Shown piece by piece: positions 43,362-52,648 of a DNA stretch of 54,380 nucleotides. This DNA comes from Gordonia sp. OPL2 (lineage in GTDB: Bacteria > Actinomycetota > Actinomycetes > Mycobacteriales > Mycobacteriaceae). The notes below the pieces were generated by a model. The model had not been told where the DNA came from. It worked only from the letters and a program-made list of their open reading frames with translations, and ran no database searches. The number at the start of each line of letters is the position of its first letter. Position 1 is the first letter of the stretch. The position numbers and the translations under genes are program-made. The DNA lies in the NCBI RefSeq assembly GCF_003797825.1, contig NZ_RKME01000034.1, positions 1 to 54,380 on the forward strand. The letters are read 5' to 3'.

Positions 43362-44051
43362 GTGAAGTTGCCATGGAAGTCCAACGATGCGTCTCTCGCC
43401 GAGGACGCCGACACCACTGTGTCGGACCCGGCCGACGACGACGCGTCCACCACCACCGTCGACTCCAAGGGCACCGCCTACACCCCCGGCAAGGGTCGCG
43501 CGACTCCGTCCCGTCGCGACGCACAGGGCCGGCGGCGCGGTCCCGTCGCGCCGCCCCCGACGACCCGGTCGGAAGCGCGTGCCCGGAAGAAGGCACTGAA
43601 GTCGTCCCTGTCGCGCGAGGAGAAGCGCAAGATCTCCGACGACCGCCGCACGCAGCGCACCGAGCAGCGCGAGCGGATGATGGCCGGCGAGGAGCGCTAC
43701 CTGATGCCGCGCGACAAGGGACCGGTCCGCCGGTTCGCGCGGGACATCGTCGACTCGCGACGCAACTTCGCCGGGCTGTTCATGCCGTTCGCGATCGTGC
43801 TGATCGTGGTCATGTTCGTGCCGTCGATCGCGGTCTACGCGAACTTCGTCCTGCTGGTCTTCGTGCTGTTCATGGCGATCGACGCGGTCATCCTCGGCCG
43901 TCTCGTGAATCGCCGTGTGCGCGAGCGCTATCCGGACACCGACGCCACCCAGACCGGCTTCCGGCTCGGTTGGTACTCCTTCACCCGCGCCATGCAGCTC
44001 CGCATGATGCGGGCGCCGAAGCCGCAGGTGTCGCCGGGCGACGAGGTCTGA
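43362..44051 (+). CDS. DUF3043 membrane protein
   Basis: Protein of 229 residues matching the actinobacterial DUF3043 family (M. tuberculosis Rv2206). It has a long acidic then highly basic cytoplasmic N-terminal region (residues 1-125, with KKALKSSLSREEKRKISDDRR). Two close membrane helices (FMPFAIVLIVVMFVPSIAVY and FVLLVFVLFMAIDAVILG) follow. The conserved MPRDKGPVRRFARDIVDSRRN stretch before the first helix and the YPDTDATQTGFRLGWYSF stretch after the second are family hallmarks. Function unknown. The GTG start at 43362 fits both family length and the promoter position. The cobU-cobT gene starts six bases after the stop. Confidence 0.88.
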   Translation: MKLPWKSNDASLAEDADTTVSDPADDDASTTTVDSKGTAYTPGKGRATPSRRDAQGRRRGPVAPPPTTRSEARARKKALKSSLSREEKRKISDDRRTQRTEQRERMMAGEERYLMPRDKGPVRRFARDIVDSRRNFAGLFMPFAIVLIVVMFVPSIAVYANFVLLVFVLFMAIDAVILGRLVNRRVRERYPDTDATQTGFRLGWYSFTRAMQLRMMRAPKPQVSPGDEV

Positions 44052-44056
44052 CACCG

Positions 44057-45940
44057 GTGGCGTCACGGGGGACACACGCCGACGAACACGCGAGGACGGG
44101 GACGCGCACGCTGGTTCTCGGCGGGGTGCGGTCGGGCAAGTCCGATCACGGTGAACGCCTGCTCCGCGGGCACCCACGCGTCCGCTACGTCGCGACCGGA
44201 CCGACGACGTCGACCGATGCCGACTGGGTGGCCCGTGTCGCCGCCCACCGCGAGCGACGGGACGACCGCTACTCGACGGTCGAGACGATCGACGTGGCCG
44301 ACACGTTGCGCGACGATCCCACGACGGCCACCCTCGTCGACGACCTCGGCAACTGGCTCGCCGCGCAACTCGATGCCGTCGGCGGCTGGGGCGACCAGCC
44401 GGTGGACCTCGGCGATCTGCGTTCCGAGATGTGTTCTGCCGTGTCCGCTTTCGACGGTGACCTGGTCCTCATCAGTCCCGAGGTCGGACTCTCCGTGGTG
44501 CCGCCGACACCGGCGGGGCGCCGCTTCCAAGACGAACTGGGCGCGCTGAACGAGGCCGTCGCCGCGGTCTGCGATCGCGTGGTGCTGCTCGTCGCCGGCC
44601 GGGTGCTCGAGCTCCCTGCCGACACCGACAGCACTGTCCCGCGGTCCGCGACGTCCCCGACACCCGCCACCGCGCCGTCGGAGATCACCCCGGCGTCGAC
44701 GGCAACCCAGATCCCGCCGACGGCACCCACGCCCGCACCGACGGCAACCACCCAGGCCCCTACTCCCCCGCTCGCCGCGACCGCGGTCGGATCACCTGCG
44801 GTCGGATCGCCCACGATCGACCCGACCGACGCCGAGGTCTTCGGACCGATCGAGCCGCCGGACACGGCGATCGCGATGGAGGCCCGCGAGCGACAGCTGA
44901 CCCTGACCAAGCCACCCGGGTCCCTCGGCCGGCTCGAGGAGCTCGGGGTGTGGCTGTCGTCGTGCCAGGGTGTGTGCCCCCCGCGGGAGGTGACCGCTCC
45001 CACGGTCGTGGTGTTCGCCGGTGACCATGGTGTCGCGCATTCCGGCGTCTCCGCCTTCCCGCCGGAGGTGACCGCACAGATGGTCGCCAACATCGCCGCG
45101 GGCGGGGCCGCCGTCAACGTCCTCGCCCGGCGTGCCGGCGCCACGGTGCACGTCGTCGACATGTCCGTCGATGCGGACACGCCTCCCGAGGTCTCCCGGT
45201 ACAAGGTCCGCCGTGGCAGTGGTGATCTGCGCACCACGGACGCCCTGACGATCGGACAGGCGCGCGAAGCCCTCGCCGCCGGACGCGCGATCGCCGACGA
45301 TCTCGTCGACTCCGGTGCCGATCTGCTCATCGGCGGCGAGATGGGTATCGGCAACACCACCCCGGCCACGGTCCTGATCGGGACGGTGACCCGGCGTGAA
45401 CCCGTCGAGATCGTCGGACGCGGAACAGGAATCGACGACGCCGGCTGGATCCGCAAGACCGCCGCGATCCGCGACGGCATGCGGCGCGCGCGACGCCATG
45501 TCCACGATCCGCTCTCCCTGCTCGCCACCGTCGCCGGCGCGGACCTCACCGCATTGGCGGGATTCCTCGCCCAGGCCGCCGTTCGGCGGACACCGGTCAT
45601 CCTCGACGGGATGGTCGTGACCGCCGCGGCCATGGTCGCGAACGAACTGGCCCCGGGCGCGGCGCGGTGGTGGGTCGCCGGGCATCGTTCGGTCGAGCCG
45701 GCGCACACCATCGCACTCGACCACCTCGACCTCGCGCCCGTCCTCGATCTCGAGATGCGCCTCGGCGAGGGCAGCGGCGCCTTGGCGGCACTGCCGCTCG
45801 TGGCGTCGTCGGTCGACATCATGAGGTCCATGGCGACCTTCGACGAGGCCGGCGTCAGCGACGGCGCGGCCGCCGCCGACGACACAACCGATGCGATCGC
45901 GCGCGGTCAGGGCGACGCCGTCGTCACCGGCGCACACTGA
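44057..45940 (+). CDS. CobU-CobT fusion: cobinamide kinase/guanylyltransferase plus DMB phosphoribosyltransferase
   Basis: Single uninterrupted frame of 627 residues carrying two late cobalamin enzymes. Residues about 15-195 are CobU-like: P-loop LVLGGVRSGKSDHGERLL, the guanylation histidine in RVAAHRERRDDRYSTVE, ISPEVGLSVVPPTPAGRRF and ALNEAVAAVCDRVVLLVAGRV. A linker of roughly 80 residues, rich in Pro/Thr/Ala, follows. Residues about 275-627 are CobT: KPPGSLGRLEELGVWL, VVVFAGDHGVAHSGVSAFP, GEMGIGNTTPATVL, RGTGIDDAG and a C-terminal acidic LEMRLGEGSGALAALPLV with the catalytic-type glutamate. Together with cobS downstream this gives nucleotide-loop assembly. In M. tuberculosis the region has cobT (Rv2207) separate. 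Start taken at GTG 44057. Confidence 0.9.
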   Translation: MASRGTHADEHARTGTRTLVLGGVRSGKSDHGERLLRGHPRVRYVATGPTTSTDADWVARVAAHRERRDDRYSTVETIDVADTLRDDPTTATLVDDLGNWLAAQLDAVGGWGDQPVDLGDLRSEMCSAVSAFDGDLVLISPEVGLSVVPPTPAGRRFQDELGALNEAVAAVCDRVVLLVAGRVLELPADTDSTVPRSATSPTPATAPSEITPASTATQIPPTAPTPAPTATTQAPTPPLAATAVGSPAVGSPTIDPTDAEVFGPIEPPDTAIAMEARERQLTLTKPPGSLGRLEELGVWLSSCQGVCPPREVTAPTVVVFAGDHGVAHSGVSAFPPEVTAQMVANIAAGGAAVNVLARRAGATVHVVDMSVDADTPPEVSRYKVRRGSGDLRTTDALTIGQAREALAAGRAIADDLVDSGADLLIGGEMGIGNTTPATVLIGTVTRREPVEIVGRGTGIDDAGWIRKTAAIRDGMRRARRHVHDPLSLLATVAGADLTALAGFLAQAAVRRTPVILDGMVVTAAAMVANELAPGAARWWVAGHRSVEPAHTIALDHLDLAPVLDLEMRLGEGSGALAALPLVASSVDIMRSMATFDEAGVSDGAAAADDTTDAIARGQGDAVVTGAH

Positions 45941-45949
45941 CCCACGACG

Positions 45950-46726
45950 ATGCTGTCGCCGGCCCGAGCCGTCTACGTCGCGGTGAGCTGGATGACGGTT
46001 GCCCCCGTGCCGCAGCCGCGGATGCCGATGGACCGGTCCGTGGGCGCGGCGGTGATGACCGCGATCCCGGTGGTCGGCATCCTGCTCGGCGCCGGCGCCG
46101 CGGGCCTGGCTGCGGCGATGTCGACGACCGATCTGCCCGACGCGATGATCGGCGCGCTGGTCGTCGTCGCGCTCGCGCTGGCCACCCGCGGCATGCATCT
46201 CGACGGCCTGGCCGACACCGCCGACGGCCTCGGATGTTACGGCCCGCCGGAGCGCGTCGCCGAGGTGATGCGCAGCGGCCCGGCAGGACCGTTCGCAGTC
46301 GCCACGGTGACCGCGGTGATGATCGTCCAGCTCATCGGATTCGGCTCCTTGATCGGCCAACACCGGTGGTACGAGCTTGCTCTCGCGATCGCCCTGGGGC
46401 GGATCGTCGCGGTGATCGGGTGTCGTCGCCGGCTGTCCGCCGCACATCCGACCGGCTTCGGCGCGCTCGTGGCGGGCACCCAGCACGTGTCGGTCATCGT
46501 GTGGACGGTCGTGGCGTCGGCCGCCGGCTTCCTGTGCGGGCTGTCCCCCGAGAGCCTCGACGTCGGCGCCGCCGTCCAGGGTGTCGTCGTCACCGCCGTC
46601 GTGGTCGTCGCGGGGTGGTGGTTCACCGCCCACTGCGCACGCCGGATGGGTGGGATCAACGGCGACGTACTCGGCGCAGGGATCGAACTCGGTGTGACCG
46701 TGGCGGTCGTCGGCCTGCTCGTCTGA
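45950..46726 (+). CDS. cobS: cobalamin synthase (adenosylcobinamide-GDP ribazoletransferase)
   Basis: Integral membrane enzyme of 258 residues joining adenosylcobinamide-GDP with alpha-ribazole, the last nucleotide-loop step of vitamin B12 synthesis. The family motif HLDGLADTADGLGCYGPPERVAEVMR contains the metal-binding aspartates. Other segments are ALGRIVAVIGCRRRLSAAHPTGF and RMGGINGDVLGAGIELG near the end. Several hydrophobic helices fill the rest. It starts nine bases after cobU-cobT, forming an operon with it, and is convergent with ilvE with a four-base gap. Confidence 0.94.
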   Translation: MLSPARAVYVAVSWMTVAPVPQPRMPMDRSVGAAVMTAIPVVGILLGAGAAGLAAAMSTTDLPDAMIGALVVVALALATRGMHLDGLADTADGLGCYGPPERVAEVMRSGPAGPFAVATVTAVMIVQLIGFGSLIGQHRWYELALAIALGRIVAVIGCRRRLSAAHPTGFGALVAGTQHVSVIVWTVVASAAGFLCGLSPESLDVGAAVQGVVVTAVVVVAGWWFTAHCARRMGGINGDVLGAGIELGVTVAVVGLLV

Positions 46727-46730
46727 GCGG

Positions 46731-47837
46731 TCAGGCCCGGTACAGCTCGGTCATCCAACCGTGGGTGTCGGCGAAGGTACCTCGCTGGATGCCGGTGAGG
46801 GTGTCGCGCAGGGCTTGGGTGACCTCGCCCGCGGCGCCGTCACCGATCAGGTAGTCCTCGTTGTCGCCCTTGACGCGACCGACCGGCGTGATGACCGCCG
46901 CGGTACCGCAGGCGAAGACCTCGGTGATGTCGCCCGACGCAACGCCCTTGCGCAGCTCCTCGGTGGTGATACGACGTTCCTCGACGGCGAACCCGGCGTC
47001 GGTTGCCAACTGCAGCAACGACTCCCGCGTGATCCCTGGTAGCAGCGACCCGGACAGCTCCGGAGTCACTAGACGGGCGTCGGCGCCGGAACCGAAGACG
47101 AAGAACAGGTTCATCCCGCCCATCTCCTCGATGTACTGGCGCTCGACGGCATCGAGCCAGACCACCTGATCGCACCCGTGCGACGTCGCCTGTGCCTGCG
47201 CCAGGAACGCGGCCGCATAGTTGCCGCCACACTTGGCGAAACCGGTGCCACCCGGGGCGGCGCGGACGTATTCGGTGGACAACCAGACGCTCACCGGCTT
47301 GATCCCGCCGGAGAAGTAGGCACCGGCCGGCGAGGCGATGACGGAGTAGATGTACTGATTCGACGGCGCGTTCACACCGAGTCCCGCCTGCGAGGCGAAC
47401 ATGAACGGCCGCAGGTAGAGGGCTTCCTCACCACCGGCGGCGGGAACCCATTCGTTGTCGGCGTCGAGCAGGACACGCAGGGAGGCGATGAAGTCGTCGA
47501 CGCCGAGCGGGGGCATCGCGAGACGTTCGGCCGAGCGCTGCATCCGCAGTCCGTTGGCCTCCGGCCGGAACGCGGCGATCGAACCGTCCGGCTGGCGGTA
47601 GGCCTTCAGACCCTCGAAGACCTCCTGGCCGTAATGCAGGACCATCGCCGACGGATCGAGGGCGATCGGCGCGTAGGGCCGCACCTGCGCGTTGTGCCAT
47701 CCACGGTCCACGTCGTAGTCGACCATCACCATGTTGTCGGTGAAGTACTTGCCGAAACCGGGTGCGGCGAGGATCTCCGCACGACGATTCTCCGACACCG
47801 GGTGGGGATGCTCGGTACGCGTGAACTGCAAGGTCAT
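46731..47837 (-). CDS. ilvE: branched-chain amino acid aminotransferase
   Basis: PLP-dependent fold-type IV transaminase of 368 residues, the same length as M. tuberculosis IlvE (Rv2210c). It interconverts branched-chain 2-oxo acids with leucine, isoleucine and valine. The opening FGKYFTDNMVMVDYDVDRGWHNA and HYGQEVFEGLKAYRQPDG are group II BCAT signatures. The PLP lysine lies in GFAKCGGNYAAAFLAQ, and the cofactor-phosphate region near EVFACGTAAVITPVG. ATG 47837 gives MTLQFTRTEHPHP. It follows gcvT on the same strand after 65 bases. Confidence 0.95.
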   Translation of the reverse strand: MTLQFTRTEHPHPVSENRRAEILAAPGFGKYFTDNMVMVDYDVDRGWHNAQVRPYAPIALDPSAMVLHYGQEVFEGLKAYRQPDGSIAAFRPEANGLRMQRSAERLAMPPLGVDDFIASLRVLLDADNEWVPAAGGEEALYLRPFMFASQAGLGVNAPSNQYIYSVIASPAGAYFSGGIKPVSVWLSTEYVRAAPGGTGFAKCGGNYAAAFLAQAQATSHGCDQVVWLDAVERQYIEEMGGMNLFFVFGSGADARLVTPELSGSLLPGITRESLLQLATDAGFAVEERRITTEELRKGVASGDITEVFACGTAAVITPVGRVKGDNEDYLIGDGAAGEVTQALRDTLTGIQRGTFADTHGWMTELYRA

Positions 47838-47902
47838 TGGGCAATCGTACCGCCGGGGCGCAAACCCTTTGCCGCGGCGTCGGAGCTCCCCCGCGTCCGA
47901 GG

Positions 47903-49012
47903 TCAGACGTGTGGCGCGACGAACGGCGGGGTGACCACCTCGCACGCCAGATCACGCCCACGGACGTCGACGACGACCTCGTCGCCGACACCCACACCGC
48001 TGTCGGTGGCGATGAGGGCAAGCGCGATCCCCTGCTTGAGCGAGGGTGAGAACGTGCCGGAGGTGCACGTGCCGATGGTGTCGCCGCCTGCTCCGGTGAG
48101 GACCGCACAGCCGGCGCGGGGCACCCCGCGCCCGGTCGCCTTGAGTCCGTGGAGCCGACGCGCGGGCCCCTCCGACTTCTCCGTCAACAGCCGTTCCCTG
48201 CCGAAGAACTCGGGCTTCTTCCATCCCACGGCCCAGCCGACGCGGGCCTGCACCGGAGAGATGTCGGGGCCCAGTTCATGCCCGTGCAGGGCGTAGCCCA
48301 TCTCGGTGCGCAGGGTGTCGCGAGCGCCGAGACCGGCGGGCTGACCGCCGAGGTCGGTGACCGCGGCGAGCACCGTGTCGAACACCGCACCGGAGTCGGC
48401 CCACCGCGGGATGAGCTCGTACCCGCGTTCTCCGGTGTATCCGGTGCGGCACACCCGCACCGGGACCGATCCCGATGCGGTCGTGAGGTCGGCGTCGGCG
48501 AAGGCCATGTACTCCATGTCCGTCGGTAGCCCGACCGCCGACAGCACGTCCGGCGCCTTGGGCCCCTGCACGGCGAAGACACCGTGCTCGCGATGCCGGT
48601 CGGTCACCGAAACACCCGCCGGTGCGGCGGAGGCCAACAGGTCGACGACGGCAGCGGTGTTCGCCGCGTTCGGGACGAGGAAGACCTCGTCCGCACTCAC
48701 CAGGTAGGCGATCAGGTCGTCCACCACACCACCGGATTCGTTGCAGCACAACGTGTACTGCGCCTTGCCGGGGGCGATCTTCCCGAGATCGTTGGACAGC
48801 GTGCCGTTCACGAAGTCCGCGGCTCCCGACCCGGACACCAGCGCCTTGCCGAGGTGACTGACGTCGAAGATGCCCACGTTCTCCCGGACCGCCGTGTGCT
48901 CGGCGACCGTACCCGCGTACGAGACCGGCATGGTCCATCCGCCGAACTCGGCGAAGGTGGCGCCCAGTGCGGTGTGGCGATCGGCTATCGGTCCGGCGAG
49001 GAGATCACTCAT
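47903..49012 (-). CDS. gcvT: glycine cleavage system aminomethyltransferase (T protein)
   Basis: T protein of 369 residues, equivalent to M. tuberculosis Rv2211c, which transfers the methylene unit from aminomethyl-lipoyl H protein to tetrahydrofolate. Motifs are FAEFGGWTMPVSY, GIFDVSHLGKALV and RTGYTGERGYELIP, with the catalytic-type Asp in VFDVSHLG preserved. The C-terminal barrel has GLGARDTLRTEMGYALHGHEL. ATG 49012 with AAGGTG upstream is preferred over GTG 49018. Other gcv genes are not in the window. LipB and the probable LipA downstream would provide the lipoyl group. Confidence 0.95.
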   Translation of the reverse strand: MSDLLAGPIADRHTALGATFAEFGGWTMPVSYAGTVAEHTAVRENVGIFDVSHLGKALVSGSGAADFVNGTLSNDLGKIAPGKAQYTLCCNESGGVVDDLIAYLVSADEVFLVPNAANTAAVVDLLASAAPAGVSVTDRHREHGVFAVQGPKAPDVLSAVGLPTDMEYMAFADADLTTASGSVPVRVCRTGYTGERGYELIPRWADSGAVFDTVLAAVTDLGGQPAGLGARDTLRTEMGYALHGHELGPDISPVQARVGWAVGWKKPEFFGRERLLTEKSEGPARRLHGLKATGRGVPRAGCAVLTGAGGDTIGTCTSGTFSPSLKQGIALALIATDSGVGVGDEVVVDVRGRDLACEVVTPPFVAPHV

Positions 49013-49069
49013 ACCCACACCTTAGGAGAAGCGCACTGCGGAGGCCGGTGGTCGGTCGGTGCCCATGGT

Positions 49070-49075
49070 TACAGT
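49070..49075 (+). promoter_or_regulatory. -10 element for a leaderless leucyl aminopeptidase transcript
   Basis: TACAGT fits TANNNT and ends seven bases before GTG 49083. This is the same spacing as at ctaE and the DUF3043 gene, and supports GTG 49083 over the upstream ATG 49065. Confidence 0.4.
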
Positions 49076-49082
49076 TGGTTTC

Positions 49083-50627
49083 GTGACCAAGAACGAGACC
49101 TTCGACCGCGTACGCGGACCTGAACTGGAGTTGGCGACCACCCTCGGCAAGGGCGACGACGCCCTCGTGATCGGCCTCATCGCACCGGAGTCCGACGACG
49201 ATGCGGGGACCTCGTCGGACTCCGAACCCACGCTGGTGATCGGCGACGGTGTCCTCGACGACGCACAGGCGGAGGCGATCTCCACCGCGGTCCGTCGCCT
49301 GGGCGCCACCGGATCGCACGGCGAGATCACCCGCCTCCCGGCTCCCGACGGCCTCGCCGTCGACGTCGTCGTCGCCGTCGGTCTCGGTGACGCCGCCACT
49401 GTCGACGACGCCGATCAGCTCCGCCAGGCCGCGGGCATCGCGGCGCGCGAACTCGACGGCATCGAGCAGGCCGCGACGACACTGTCGGCCCTGGATCTCG
49501 CCGCCGCCGCCGAGGGCCTATTCCTCGGCGCCTACCGCTTCGACCTCTACCGCACCGACAAGACCCGGCCGAAGAAGGCGCCGCCGGCCCGCATCACCCT
49601 GCTGGTCGACGACAAGGGCAAGACGGCGAAGGCCGATCTGGCCCACGCCGTCGCCGTCGCCGACTCGGTCGCCATCGCGCGCGACTTCGTGAACACCCCG
49701 CCGAGCCACCTGTTCCCGGAGGAGTTCGCCGAACGCGCACGACAGTTGGGCAGCGCCGCCGGACTGAAGGTGGAGGTGCTCGACGACGAGGCGCTGGAGA
49801 AGGCCGGCTACGGCGGCATCATCGGCGTCGGGAAGGGTTCGTCACGGCTGCCCCGCCTGGTGCGGCTTATCCACACCGGCAAGAAGAACGCGAAGAAGGT
49901 GGCGCTCGTCGGCAAGGGCATCACCTTCGACACCGGCGGCATCTCGATCAAGCCCGCGGCCAACATGGACCACATGACCTCCGACATGGGCGGCGCGGCA
50001 GCGGTCATCGCCGCGACCATCCTCGCGGCCCGACTCGATCTCGACGTGTCCGTGATCGCGACCGTTCCCATGGCCGAGAACATGCCGTCGTCGACCGCGC
50101 AGCGGCCCGGCGATGTGCTGACCCAGTACGGCGGCACCACCGTCGAGGTCCTGAACACCGACGCCGAGGGCCGCCTGATCCTCGCCGACGCGATCGTGCG
50201 TGCCGCCGAGGACGAGCCCGACTACCTGATCGACACCGCCACCCTCACCGGTGCGCAGATGGTCGCGCTCGGCGCCCGCACCCCCGGCGTGATGGGTACC
50301 GAGGAGTTCCGCGACAGGGTCGCGGCGCTCTCTCGCGAGGTGGGCGAGAACGGGTGGGCGATGCCCCTGCCCGCCGAGCTGCGCGGTGATCTGAAGAGCC
50401 GTGTGGCCGACCTGGCGAATGTGACCAATCACCGCAACGGCGGGATGCTGTCGGCCGGACTGTTCCTCAAGGAGTTCGTCCCGTCGTCGGTCGGCTGGGC
50501 CCACATCGACATCGCCGGACCGGCGTTCAACACCGGCGGCCCGTGGGGCTACACCCCGAAGGGCGGGACGGGAGTGCCGGTCCGGACCATCGCACGCGTC
50601 CTCTCCGACATCGCCGAGAACGGCTAG
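49083..50627 (+). CDS. leucyl aminopeptidase (M17)
   Basis: Cytosolic dizinc aminopeptidase of 514 residues (M. tuberculosis PepB, Rv2213, is 515). The N-terminal macro-like domain is followed by the catalytic domain with FVNTPPSHLFPEEFAERA, VALVGKGITFDTGGISIKP with metal-binding Lys/Asp, and the M17 signature NTDAEGRLILADAI. The late RNGGMLSAGLFLKEFV and HIDIAGPAF blocks complete the site. It releases N-terminal residues in peptide turnover; PepA-type proteins can also bind DNA. GTG 49083 is chosen from the promoter position; ATG 49065 is an alternative. Confidence 0.93.
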   Translation: MTKNETFDRVRGPELELATTLGKGDDALVIGLIAPESDDDAGTSSDSEPTLVIGDGVLDDAQAEAISTAVRRLGATGSHGEITRLPAPDGLAVDVVVAVGLGDAATVDDADQLRQAAGIAARELDGIEQAATTLSALDLAAAAEGLFLGAYRFDLYRTDKTRPKKAPPARITLLVDDKGKTAKADLAHAVAVADSVAIARDFVNTPPSHLFPEEFAERARQLGSAAGLKVEVLDDEALEKAGYGGIIGVGKGSSRLPRLVRLIHTGKKNAKKVALVGKGITFDTGGISIKPAANMDHMTSDMGGAAAVIAATILAARLDLDVSVIATVPMAENMPSSTAQRPGDVLTQYGGTTVEVLNTDAEGRLILADAIVRAAEDEPDYLIDTATLTGAQMVALGARTPGVMGTEEFRDRVAALSREVGENGWAMPLPAELRGDLKSRVADLANVTNHRNGGMLSAGLFLKEFVPSSVGWAHIDIAGPAFNTGGPWGYTPKGGTGVPVRTIARVLSDIAENG

Positions 50628-50715
50628 GAGCCGGTGCGCGGGGACCCTCACACCGTGCGGTTCGACACCACGTGTGAATGTCCGGGCACACCACGTCTGT
50701 GTGACGCGTGACGGG

Positions 50716-50721
50716 TAGGGT
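50716..50721 (+). promoter_or_regulatory. possible promoter upstream of the E2 gene
   Basis: TAGGGT matches TANNNT in the 206-base gap before the E2 gene and would give a leader of about 105 bases. Short related CACAC/GTGTG words occur upstream (50650-50705) but no clear operator is resolved. No gene is seen in 50628-50833. Confidence 0.3.
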
Positions 50722-50833
50722 GATCCGGGGACGGACGGCTCACCCGCCACAGCCCGTCTCACGTGCACCGGCGGCGCACACACCGCGGTGAACAGACCTA
50801 GTGACCACACGTCGAGTTCAGGAGTCAACAACG

Positions 50834-52642
50834 ATGGCCTTCTCCGTCCAGATGCCCGCCCTGGGTGAAAGCGTCACCGAAGGAACCGTTACCCGGTGGC
50901 TGAAGGAGGAGGGCGACACCGTCGAGGCCGACGAGCCCTTGCTGGAGGTGTCGACGGACAAGGTCGACACCGAGATCCCTGCCCCCACTGCGGGTGTGCT
51001 GACCAAGATCATCGCCCAGGAGGACGACGTGGTCGAGGTCGGCGGCGAGCTCGCACTCATCGGCGAGGAGGGCGAGCAGTCCGGCGGTGATGATTCCGCA
51101 GGCGACGATTCCTCCGATTCCGCGGGCGGCGACGCCCCGTCCGATGCCGGCGAGCCCGAGCAGGCCGACGAGGCCCCGTCCACCGAGGCGCAGGCACCTG
51201 CCGAGAAGCCGTCCGCAGAGTCGACGAAGGGTGGTGGCTCCGCCGAGGGCACCGATGTCGTCATGCCGGAACTCGGCGAGTCGGTCACCGAGGGAACGGT
51301 CACGAACTGGCTGAAGTCCGTCGGCGACTCCGTCGAGGCCGACGAGCCGCTGCTCGAGGTGTCCACCGACAAGGTCGACACGGAGATCCCCTCACCCGTT
51401 GCGGGCACGCTGCTCGAGATCGTCGCCCAGGAGGACGACGTGATCGAGGTCGGCGGCAAGCTCGCCGTCATCGGCGATGCGTCGGCCGCCCCGGCCGAGA
51501 AGTCCGCGCCCGAACCCGAAGCCGAGCCGGAGCCGGAGCCCGCCGACGAGCCGGAACCGGAGCCCGCCAAGACATCTGAGTCTGCGCCGGAGGAGAAGCC
51601 GGCCGCCGAGAAGCCCGCGCCCGCCGAGAAGCCGGAACCCGCCGCCGCATCCACCACGTCGGAGCCGACCACGATCTCCTCGACGCCGTACGTCACCCCG
51701 CTGGTGCGGAAGTTGGCCGCGGAGAACGACATCGACCTGAACGCGATCAAGGGCACCGGCGTCGGCGGCCGCATCCGCAAGCAGGATGTGCTCGCGGCCG
51801 CAGAGGCGGCGAAGGCCCCTGCCCCGTCGTCGGCACCGGCCGCGCCTGCCGCCGCGGCACCGTCCGCACCGGCGGCGTCGTCCTCGCCCGAGGTCCGGCC
51901 CGAGCTCGCCGAACTGCGCGGCACCACGCAGAAGATCAACCGCATCCGCCAGATCACCGCGAAGAAGACGCGCGAGTCGTTGCAGACGAGCGCTCAGCTC
52001 ACGCAGGTCTTCGAGGTCGACATGACCCGCATCGTGTCGCTGCGCAAGCAGGCCAAGGAGTCGTTCAAGGCGTCCGAGGGCGTCAACCTGACCTTCCTGC
52101 CGTTCATCGCGAAGGCCGTTGTCGAGGCGCTCAAGGCGCACCCGAACGTGAACGCGTCGATCGACGAGGACAAGAAGGAGATCACCTACTACGACAAGGT
52201 GCACCTCGGCATCGCCGTCGACACCGAGCAGGGCCTGCTGTCGCCGGTGATCCACAACGCCGACGACCTGTCCATCGCCGGGCTCGCCCGCGCGATCGCC
52301 GACATCGCGGCCCGCGCGCGCAAGGGCGCCGGCGGCCTCAAGCCCGACGAGTTGGCCGGTGGCACGTTCACCATCACCAACATCGGCAGCCAGGGCGCGC
52401 TGTTCGACACCCCGATCCTGGTGCCGCCGCAGGCCGCCATGCTCGGTACCGGTGCGATCGTGAAGCGCCCGGTGGTCATCACCGGCGAGGACGGATCCGA
52501 GTCGATCGCGGTGCGGTCGATGTCGTACCTGCCGCTCACCTACGATCACCGGCTGATCGACGGCGCCGACGCGGGACGTTTCCTGACGACCATCAAGAAG
52601 CGACTCGAGCAGGGCGCCTTCGCCGCCGACCTCGGGCTCTAG
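50834..52642 (+). CDS. dlaT: 2-oxoacid dehydrogenase E2 (dihydrolipoamide acyltransferase), DlaT-type
   Basis: Acyltransferase core of pyruvate dehydrogenase, 602 residues, matching M. tuberculosis DlaT (Rv2215, annotated sucB in places). Two lipoyl domains carry the lipoylated lysines in EVSTDKVDTEIP at Lys43 and Lys180. Acidic Pro/Glu/Ala linkers separate them. A peripheral subunit-binding domain (TPYVTPLVRKLAAENDIDL, about 284-322) is followed by the catalytic domain with the C-terminal DHRLIDGADAGRF active site. ATG 50834 has AGGAG about ten bases upstream. The following SDR, lipB and probable lipA supply and attach its lipoyl groups. Confidence 0.94.
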   Translation: MAFSVQMPALGESVTEGTVTRWLKEEGDTVEADEPLLEVSTDKVDTEIPAPTAGVLTKIIAQEDDVVEVGGELALIGEEGEQSGGDDSAGDDSSDSAGGDAPSDAGEPEQADEAPSTEAQAPAEKPSAESTKGGGSAEGTDVVMPELGESVTEGTVTNWLKSVGDSVEADEPLLEVSTDKVDTEIPSPVAGTLLEIVAQEDDVIEVGGKLAVIGDASAAPAEKSAPEPEAEPEPEPADEPEPEPAKTSESAPEEKPAAEKPAPAEKPEPAAASTTSEPTTISSTPYVTPLVRKLAAENDIDLNAIKGTGVGGRIRKQDVLAAAEAAKAPAPSSAPAAPAAAAPSAPAASSSPEVRPELAELRGTTQKINRIRQITAKKTRESLQTSAQLTQVFEVDMTRIVSLRKQAKESFKASEGVNLTFLPFIAKAVVEALKAHPNVNASIDEDKKEITYYDKVHLGIAVDTEQGLLSPVIHNADDLSIAGLARAIADIAARARKGAGGLKPDELAGGTFTITNIGSQGALFDTPILVPPQAAMLGTGAIVKRPVVITGEDGSESIAVRSMSYLPLTYDHRLIDGADAGRFLTTIKKRLEQGAFAADLGL

Positions 52643-52648
52643 ACACCG

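Noticed and set aside
42836..44056. Upstream extension of the cobU-cobT open frame antisense to glycerate kinase and over DUF3043
   Set aside because: The extension is Arg/Gly-rich and lies across two well-supported genes, so it is a high-GC shadow frame; the real start is near 44057.
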